Below, piece after piece: positions 57,085 through 64,000 of a stretch of 64,000 nt of DNA (position 1 is its first letter; every line of letters starts with the position of its first letter). The notes beneath the pieces were generated by a model. The model made no database searches. It worked only from the letters and a program-made list of their open reading frames with translations, and was not told where the DNA came from. Made by a program: the position numbers and the translations under genes. This DNA comes from Megaustenia siamemsis (taxonomy: Eukaryota > Mollusca > Gastropoda > Stylommatophora > Ariophantidae), in contig JAVIAB010000124.1 of NCBI GenBank assembly GCA_032433765.1, forward strand, positions 72,093,746 to 72,157,745. The letters run 5' to 3'.

Positions 57085-57425
57085 TTGTGATCTCAGAGAT
57101 GAAATGTGTTAGACGAATGACAGGAAACAGTCTGAGAGATAAGCTCAGAAATGAAGAACTGAGAAGAAAGCTAGGAATAGCCCCCATCATAGAATATATA
57201 AGGAAACAACAGATAAAATAGTTTGGCTAGGTGACAGGGCAGACAGATCAAAAACACAACGAGCCTTCAGCAAAATGTTGTGAGAACACCAGACCCAACT
57301 GTCGACCACGAAAAAGGATGGGTCGATGTACAATTAGAAGCGCTAGGAAACATACCAGCAGCAGAGGCGAACAGAAGAGCAAGAGACCGCAAATTATATC
57401 TCTCCTCGACGCTGCCTTTGTTAAG
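57085..57425 (+). mobile_element. R4 fragment captured in right arm
   Basis: Mirror of 56,358-56,690. It encodes LRRKLGIAPIIEYIRKQQ-type and RPRKRMGRCTIRSARK-type segments in different frames. Confidence 0.8.
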
Positions 57426-58125
57426 TCCATGGTTCGTGGGGTCGTGGTTCGTGAGTTGATGGTTCGTTAAGTCCGTGGTTCGTGAGTTCGTGGTTCGTGA
57501 GTTGATGGTTCGTTAAGTCTGTGGTTCGTGAGTTCGTGGTTCGTGAGTTGATGGTTCGTTAAGTCCATGGTTCGTGGGGTTGTGGTTCGTGGTTCGTGGT
57601 TCGTTAGTTGATGGTTCGTTAAGCCCGTGGTTCGTGGGGTCGTGGTTCGTGGTTCGTGAGTTGATGGTTCGTTAAGTCCGTGGTTCGTGAGTTCGTGGTT
57701 CGTGGGGTCGTGGTTCGTGAGTTGATGGTTCGTTAAGTCCATGGTTCGTGGGGTTGTGGTTCGTGGTTCGTGAGTTGATGGTTCGTTAAGTCCGTGGTTC
57801 GTGAGTTCGTGGTTCGTGGGGTCGTGGTTCGTGAGTTGATGGTTCGTTAAGTCCATGGTTCGTGGGGTTGTGGTTCGTGGTTCGTTAGTTGATGGTTCGT
57901 TAAGTCCGTGGTTCGTGAGTTCGTGGGGTCGTGGTTCGTGAGTTGATGGTTCGTTAAGTCCATGGTTCGTGGGGTTGTGGTTCGTGGTTCGTGAGTTGAT
58001 GGTTCGTTAAGTCCGTGGTTCGTGGGGTCGTGGTTCGTTAGTTGATGGTTCGTTAAGTCCATGGTTCGTGGGGTTGTGGTTTATTAAGTTTGTAGTTTGT
58101 TAAGTGCGTGGTTCGAGAGGTCGTG
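57425..58125. repeat. Array of CGTGGTTCGT units, right arm
   Basis: Reverse-complement counterpart of 55,600-56,345 (units such as GTGGTTCGTGAGTTGATGG). The Thr-Asn-His frames over it are artefacts. Confidence 0.95.
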
Positions 58126-58619
58126 GGTGTGTTATGGTGGTAAAATCTTAGTGATTTGGTCCAACATTTGGGACCTTGAATATAACTTCCTGCTCGTTGT
58201 GTCTAACTAGTATGACTATGTGAGTAGATTTTTATGGTTTTGATGTCGACTTTTTGAATATGAGCCTAAATTTGTGTGTTATGGTGGTAAAATATTTGCG
58301 AATTGGCCAAACTTTTTTGGCTTTAGAAATAACGATCGGTTCGTTGTGTCTAACTAGTATGAGTATGGGAGTAGATTTTTATGGATTTGAGGTCGACTTT
58401 TTGAATATGAGTCTATATTTATTTTGTTCTGTGGGTAAATTGTTAGTGATTTGGTCAAACTTTTTGGACCTAGAATATAACTTTCTACTCCCTGTGTCTA
58501 ACTATTACGACTATGTGAGTAGCTTTTGGGATTTTTAGGTCGACTTTTTGAGTATGAGCCTATTTTGTTTTGGTTTACCATGAATGTGAGAGAGACAGAG
58601 AGAGAGAGAGAGAATTTCG

Positions 58620-59390
58620 CTGGTTGATACTTTGTGTGGCTTGATGATAGGACCTGAAGGGCTGATGATGGTGTTGAGGGTGGCACATGATGACGTGTCA
58701 CTAATAATCGGTTTGATACTTTGTGTGGGTTGATGATGATAGGACATGAAGGGATGATGATGATAGGACATGAAGGGATGATGATGGTGTTGAGGGTGGC
58801 ACATGATGATGATGTGTCACTTTGTGTGTCTTGGTGATGATGATGATGATGATAGGACATGAAGGGTTGATGATGGTGTTGAGGGTGGCACATGCTGATG
58901 ATGATAGGACATTAAGGGTTGATGATGGTGTTGAGGGTGGCACATGATGATGTGTCACTAATAATCGGTTTGATACTTTGTGTGGCTTGATGATGATAGG
59001 ACATGAAGGGATGATGACGATAGTACATGAAGGGATGATGATGGTGTTGAGGGTGGCACATGATGATGATAGGACATGAAGGGTTGATGATGGTGTTGAG
59101 GGTGGCACATGATGATGTGTCACTAATAATCGGTTTGATACTTTGTGTGGCTTGATGATGATAGGACATGAAGGGATGATGATGATAGGACATGAAGGGA
59201 TGATGATGGTGTTGAGGGTGGCATATGTTGATGATGTGTCACTTTGTGTGTATTGGTGATGATGATGATAGGACATGAAGGGATGGTGATGGTGTTGAGG
59301 GTGGCACATGCTGATGATGATAGGCCATGAAGGGATGATGCTGTTGTTGAGGGTGGCACGTGATGATGATAGGACATGAAGGCAGAGGGG
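58620..59390. repeat. Minisatellite, right arm of palindrome 2
   Basis: Reverse-complement counterpart of 54,465-55,090 with about 150 bp more sequence. Confidence 0.93.
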
Positions 59391-59447
59391 GTAGTTCCGT
59401 TGTCTAAAGATGGCGATAAGGCAGTCTCGAAAACGCTTATGCCAACC

Positions 59448-60564
59448 TCAACTACATGCATGCTTTCGAGAAGTTTCCATGTCATTGTGCATTTGCTCTA
59501 GTTCACTACTCCAGTATAGTTTGTAGTGTTTTCGTGCCCCTCTAGGTATTGTTTTACTGGCAGCTTGCATTATTAGTCTACTGAATTCATCAACTATTTT
59601 GGTGATGTCTCTGTCTGTATTGATATCTTTAGTCAGTACACTGGTGTAGTGTTGATACATTTGCCAGTCTGCCTTTTTGTAATTCCATCTGGAGAGAGTG
59701 CTGCTTTCCCTGACCGCCTCATTTTGCACCACTAAAAAGACTGGTCAGTGGTCGCTGCCTCCAAGTTGTTTCCCAACAATACGTGAGATATTCCAATCCA
59801 GGTCTGGTGAATGGAAAGCAAGGTCTGGTGTAGATGTGGTATGGCATGATCTGGAGTAGAATGTTGGTGGATCTGTTGTCTGATTTAATAGTATAAGCCA
59901 ATTGTCATCCTGCCAATTTTCAAGTTCTTCACCTCTCTTGTCCATATGCTCATAGCCCTAACTCTGTGAATGGCTGTTAAAGTCTCCACATACAATTATT
60001 CTTTCTTTTAATGTAATTGTGTCTAGTGCTAGTGGGCAATCGCTCGGACAGTAGTAGTTAAGTAGATGGAAGTCTGCATTTCCTGTGCTGAGGTGCAGTA
60101 TTTGATATTCCGCCCCATCCATATACACTTTAATCTGACATGCATTGATGTTGTTCTTTACAAGTGTCAATATTCCGCCCTTTTGTCTGTTTTTTCCTGT
60201 CAGATCGGTTGCATTGGTATCCCCTAATCTTCACGGCTATGTCGTTGTTTAGATGGGGTTTCTGCAAACAGCATATGCTTATTTGTTCTTCATGCAGGAT
60301 ATTTTCTAATGCTATCTTTTTATTGTACCCATATCTTTTGCTGTTGATGTCTTCAGCATTCAAGTGCTTTATTTTGAGTGGTCTTATTTTGGATTGGCCA
60401 GTAGCTCTATTCTCTCGCCCCCTGACTCCACAGAGCGGTTGAGAAGGACATCCAGTAATAGAGGTTGGGCCATTTCGAGGCTGAGAGACCGGCGCTGCAC
60501 ATGCCTGAGTGTCCATCACAGGGCGAGTGCCATATCGATTTGCGGTTATAGACATACTTGCCAT
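59448..60564 (-). pseudogene. R5-type endonuclease domain (5' part of a non-LTR element)
   Basis: AP-type endonuclease that nicks the target for priming. Minus strand: a leader region, then IKHLNAEDINSKRYGYNKK (first catalytic Asn), ISICCLQKPHLN (consensus QETHL, catalytic Glu lost to Lys-Pro), YQILHLSTGNADFHLLNYYCP, IIVCGDFNSHSQS (Asp-Phe-Asn-Ser-His), GEELENWQDDNWLILLNQ, PPTFYSRSCHTTSTPDLAF, and GGSDH followed by a stop (catalytic SDH). It then runs to AVRESSTLSRWNYKKADWQMYQ and ends at HNDMETSRKHA at 59,460, exactly at the palindrome edge. Several frameshifts are present. The RT-RNase H part at 50.6-52.6 kb is on the same strand and could be the remainder. Confidence 0.82.
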
Positions 60565-60759
60565 TGGCGTGAGTGCGTGGCATCCTGATTGTTGTAGTGC
60601 GCCTTTTGGCTGATTGCCTCCGACTTCAGCACTTAAACTTGCTAGAGCAGACTGTGGTCTTGCTCAGTTGTAGGGATGCCTGGCCAGTCTTGGTTTCCAG
60701 TCCCTGGTGACTGTTAAGCCCCATCCCCACGACAAGGAGCTGACCTTGATGAGGACAAC

Positions 60760-61440
60760 AAACGGCGATACAGATACTTATAGCTACATGTCGGATGATG
60801 AAGTTAGATAGAGGTGGACAGAGGGAACAGAAATGGTATGGTGAGGCGAGAAAGAGATGTGTCACATGTTAGAAAATAGGTGAAGTGTAGAGATATAAAG
60901 TCGTAAGTAAAGATAATTAATGTATTACTGAAAGCTAAAAAATGAAGAATAAAAAGTATAAAATGTATAAAGTATACTATATATTAATTTATCCGGCCTC
61001 GAGACAGAGAGGTTGTGGGTTCAAATCCCTGCTACACCGGTTGAGATTTGTATTTATGAATTCTCTCTGCGGCAACCACCCCTGGTCCCAGCAGCGAGGC
61101 CCGGCTTGAAACGTCAGTTACTCATCGACAGAAAAAAAACATGAACAAAGATATCTACAGACAGGTAGCTACTAAATGCAAAAGAAAAATTAGAAGTGGT
61201 ATAATAGGAAGAAATAAAGAGAGGTGGTCAGCTAATAATGGAAATATTGAAGTAGATAAATAGAGAGGTGGATATAAAAGGGGTGGTGGGGGAGGGGTGT
61301 CGTATGGCAAAGAAGTTAAATAAAGGAGTGGTGTCACATGTCTTTCTCGTCTCACCATACCATCTCCTATCTCTCTGTCCACCTCCCTCTAACTTCATCA
61401 TCCGACATATAGCTATAGGTATCTGTGCATCACCGTCTGT
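60760..61440. repeat. ~110-bp inverted repeat pair around a 450-bp centre
   Basis: 60,765-60,875 and 61,325-61,440 are inverted copies (shared phrases ATGTCGGATGATGAAGTTAG, GAGGTGGACAGAG, ATGGTATGGTGAG). The centre includes a tRNA-like B box at about 61,015-61,035. Probably terminal parts of a PLE or a fold-back unit. Confidence 0.7.
61012..61050 (+). other. tRNA-like T-arm sequence
   Basis: TGGGTTCAAATCCCTGC matches a B box / T arm. No A box is found at the right distance, so it is not called a tRNA. Confidence 0.4.
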
Positions 61441-61464
61441 TGTAGTTTCCCTCGTCTTCTCCCG

Positions 61465-61528
61465 CAGATGAAGAAGACCGGAGGCCAAAACGTCATTATT
61501 TTGTTGTGTTCCTTTTTTTACTGAAGGG
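61465..61528 (+). mobile_element. PLE-like tail, left part, hammerhead-like core
   Basis: CAGATGAAG, then ACCGG/GGCC hairpin-like arms and AAAACGTCA, followed by TTTTGTTGTGTTCC. It continues after the mariner at 62,849 (GTATATCACACCCCACTAC). Compare 50,480-50,600. Confidence 0.6.
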
Positions 61529-62848
61529 AGGTCAAAAAGTAATGCACACCAATTTTTTTCTCGGAAACTATTCGGGCAAAATGTGTGAAATTTTCACAGA
61601 TTGTAGCTGAACATCCCCTTTACACTACCTATTTTTCAACATAATCTCCGTCCAAGCGTATTGCCTTACGCCAACGCGAAACTAGGTCATGAATGCCTCG
61701 TTTGTACCAAGTTTTGTCCTGCTCGCGTAGCCATTTGTTAACTGCACGGATCACATCCTCATCATTGTCAAAGTGTTTCCCACGCAGGAAATTTTTGAGT
61801 GGTCCAAACAGATGGAAATCTGAATGAGCCAGATCAGGGCTGTAAGGAGGATGGGGCAGTACAGTCCAACTAAATTTGTTGATTGCTTCCCGTGTTACCA
61901 GACTTGTGTGAGGGCGTGCATTGTCATGTTGAAGCAACAAATCTGCAGATGGCTTATTAGGCCGAACTCTGTGGAACCGATTTTTTTAGTTTTGTCAGTG
62001 TATTGATGTAAGCTGTCGAGTTGATTGTCTCACCTCTTGTCATTACATCAACAAGAATCACACCATCAATGTCCCAGAAGACAGTGATCATCACCTTTCC
62101 GGCTGATGGAGATGTTTTGAATTTTTTTCTTTTTGGTGACTGCGGATGATGCATTGACTGCATTTTTGTTTCAGGCTCATAATAATGTGCCCACGTTTCG
62201 TCACCGGTAACAATTTTTGGACAAAAACATTTCTCCTTCAACACCGAAACGCTCCAACAATTCAGAACAGAATGTTTTCCTTTGAACTCTGTGATCATTT
62301 GTTAGGCACCGAGGAACCCATCGGGCGCAAATCTTTGAATATCCGAGAGTTTTAAAAATTGCGATTGCACTTCCCTTGCTGACTGTAAGCTGCAATGCCA
62401 ATTGCTGACTAGTGATACGCCTATCCTTACGAATAATGGCATCAGCCCGGTTTAACATGTCTGTGCTGGTAGCCGAGGCAACACGTCCAGAACGCGGTAA
62501 ATCATGCAGCTCCACTCGTACACTTTCTGCAGCTTTAATTCTCTGAACCCAGCGACTAACTGTGCTCCTATCGACTGCAGAACATTTGTACACTGCACAC
62601 AGTCGTTTATGAATGTTTGCCACAGTTTCTTTTTCCGCAACCAGAAATTCTATGACAATTCGCTGTTTGTAACGGACATTGTTGACAAGCTCCATTTTAA
62701 CGGTTCATAGATTGCGTAATATTTATCAAAATGCTGTGCAATTTGGTACACATAATTGGAACATATCATATTCCAAGTGTGCAAAATTTCATATTCCTAT
62801 CTTTATTATTAGTCGAGAAAAAAATTGGTGTGCATTACTTTTTGACCT
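61529..62848 (-). mobile_element. Mariner transposon, 1,320 bp
   Basis: 35-bp terminal inverted repeats, AGGTCAAAAAGTAATGCACA.. at 61,529-61,563 and the exact complement at 62,814-62,848. Total length and repeat length are typical of mariner. A flanking TA is present on the right (62,848-62,849, shared with the repeat end) but the left equivalent reads GA, so one target base has probably mutated or the boundary is off by one. Confidence 0.93.
61629..62695 (-). pseudogene. Mariner transposase (D,D34D), two frameshifts
   Basis: Paired helix-turn-helix N-terminus (VDRSTVSRWVQRIKAAE; ITSQQLALQLTVSKGSAIAI), first Asp in VTGDETWAHYYEPE, second in LLQHDNARPHTS, third in YSPDLAHSDFHLFGPLK 34 residues later, which is the mariner signature. 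The frame starts at ATG 62,695 and ends at TAG near 61,629, about 350 codons. One frameshift lies near 62,236 and one near 61,980 in an A run. All catalytic residues remain, so inactivation is by indels only. Confidence 0.93.
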
Positions 62849-62904
62849 ACGTATATCACACCCCACTACTGGCTCCTTGCTACCAGCTTTACCGTAGCAC
62901 TGAA

Positions 62905-63244
62905 ATTAATTGCTTCTTTTCCCTAATATTCTTGTATTGAAGTTGGAAGGGGCGGTTCTCCAGCTCTCTTTGTCCATCTCACTCTATCTCTCCAGCTCTC
63001 CCTACGGATTCAAAGGAGGGTTCCCTGTAAAATACAAATCTCCGCCAGTTTGACAATTAATTGAACAAAAGACTCGCTATGCAAGTAATTGTTGACACTG
63101 TGGTCTCTTTGTAGTTTTTCTAGGCTCTTTCTGGTATGTTTTTACAATTTTCATTTATCCTCTGGTAGTTTTTTTAAAAATAATTGTCAGTCGATGCTCT
63201 GGCTGCAGTACACGTGAATGAGTCTGACAGCTGAATTATTTTAA
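62905..63244. other. No identified feature
   Basis: Pyrimidine-rich then mixed sequence without an assignable frame. Confidence 0.4.
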
Positions 63245-63660
63245 TTAAAAATGTACTTGATCCACTGCGTAGTGGTCTCCTGGAATCTTCACAGGTTCGA
63301 AAATATGTACTTGTGTCAACCGAGATTCAGGAGGCAAGTGTACTTTACGATCTTTCATGCTGGGTATCGATGTGAAAAAAATTGTCCTTTTCCTCTCTAA
63401 AAAGTAAATAGTTTTTACGTCGTTTCGTTCACTCCCTTTTTGCGACCCCTCAACGTGTTTGAGCATTTTTCGCAGAAGACATGGAAAAGTCAAATGGAGC
63501 AGTTCAGCATGTGAGATTTCATTGAGAACAATATCGTATAAGTGCCCAGTAATAATATTCTCGTTCGTTAGCTCAAACCATCTGTGGGCAAGTTGATTGG
63601 GCTGAGATTCACGACACACCACACAGAACCAAGCTGGGTTTTCTGAAAGAATCGTCCAAA
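63245..63660 (-). CDS. Unidentified ORF
   Basis: Minus-strand frame of about 138 codons, open upstream of the first Met (63,622) back to about LWTILSENPAWFCVVCRES, and ending ..KIPGDHYAVDQVHF at 63,245. It has balanced amino-acid use, no low complexity, a CVVC pair, a Leu-rich helix-like middle (ELLHLTFPCLLRKMLKHV) and no clear membrane segment. It may be the 3' exon of a host gene or a piece of a transposon protein. I do not recognise it. Confidence 0.4.
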
Positions 63661-63839
63661 GCTTTTTTATAAAGTACTTCTCGAGCTATCATTGTTAAAG
63701 TTTAGACTACCCGTCTTATAACCGTGGCGACATAGAAATCATAATTATTTTCTATATTTGCCAAATAAAGTTCACTATCGCTTTCAACCCCATCCTACTT
63801 TCTTTTGTTACAAAATTACAGTTCCAGCTGTTAGCACTG

Positions 63840-64000
63840 TTTCGTCCTCTTCTTTCCTTCCTCATCTGCCTTTCAGCGTCGAGGGGAGATATAATTTGCG
63901 GAATTTTGCTTTTCTGTTCACCTCTGCTGCTGTTATGTTTCCTAGAGCTTCTAATATTCCATCCATCCATCCTTTTCGTGGTCGACCAATGGGTCTGGTA
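63840..64000 (-). mobile_element. R4 3' end, runs off the window
   Basis: Same terminus as at 868-1,040 (GTCGAGGGGAGATATAATTT and CCTTTTCGTGGTCGACC on the plus strand). It continues beyond the window end. Confidence 0.75.

Larger units (their letters stand above)
56935..59459. repeat. Palindrome 2, right arm
   Basis: Inverted copy of 54,384-56,842, ending at CCTCAACTACATGCA next to an R5 endonuclease relic. It differs by extra minisatellite units and by the order of ACGAACC modules. Confidence 0.92.

Noticed and set aside
57467..58062. Thr-Asn-His repeat ORFs
   Set aside because: Translation of the CGTGGTTCGT array; several frames stay open for the same reason.
61012..61050. Functional tRNA gene
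   Set aside because: A convincing T arm but no D arm, anticodon arm or A box at proper spacing.

Overview
The window reads as metazoan nuclear DNA, AT-rich and densely packed with transposable elements. The evidence is non-LTR retrotransposons with short 3' microsatellite tails and target-site duplications (TSDs), a Penelope-like element with a GIY-YIG endonuclease, two Tc1/mariner-group transposon families, a tRNA-derived SINE, and fragments of a Polinton/adintovirus-type family B DNA polymerase. No bacterial operon, ribosome binding site, rRNA or CRISPR is present, and I found no host gene that I can name. The element mixture suits an aquatic invertebrate, possibly a mollusc, but this is an impression only.

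Layout. 1-6.8 kb: nested, decayed non-LTR fragments. 6.8-8.7 kb: several short copies of one family (called R1 here) inserted into one another. 9.0-13.4 kb: two copies of family R6 lying tail to tail around an AT microsatellite, with a third family (R3) nested in the second copy. 14-18 kb: RT relics and a 1.2 kb R1 copy. 18.1-20.5 kb: a recent R1 insertion with a perfect 12-bp TSD and an uninterrupted ORF of about 770 codons. 21-29.5 kb: RNase H retroelement relics (R5), an unidentified 0.4 kb repeat (Rep400) in four copies, a SINE, and LTR-like repeats. 29.8-32.1 kb: another R1 copy. 32.2-34.4 kb: RNase H and RT relics. 36.1-38.9 kb: Penelope-like element.

39.1-50.3 kb is the most unusual region. 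A 7.4 kb palindrome (arms about 2.8-3.0 kb, spacer about 1.7 kb) carries the C-terminal end of a protein-primed type DNA polymerase B in both arms, pointing outward. Mirror-image 22-bp tandem arrays lie inside, and satellite-like 135-bp and 147-bp repeats fill the centre. It is flanked by two diverged transposase pseudogenes that also point outward.

50.6-60.6 kb holds a second palindrome, about 5.1 kb with a spacer of about 92 bp. It shares the satellite-like repeats of the first and lies between the 5' and 3' parts of an RNase H retroelement. 61.5-62.8 kb is a 1.32 kb mariner inserted in a Penelope-like tail. The window ends with one unidentified ORF and an R4 retroelement fragment.

Nothing here looks like a cooperating gene set. 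The window is a stack of mobile elements in different states of decay. The candidate novel system is the pair of related giant palindromes, which I interpret as snap-back or fold-back derivatives of a linear protein-primed DNA element. That interpretation is inference.
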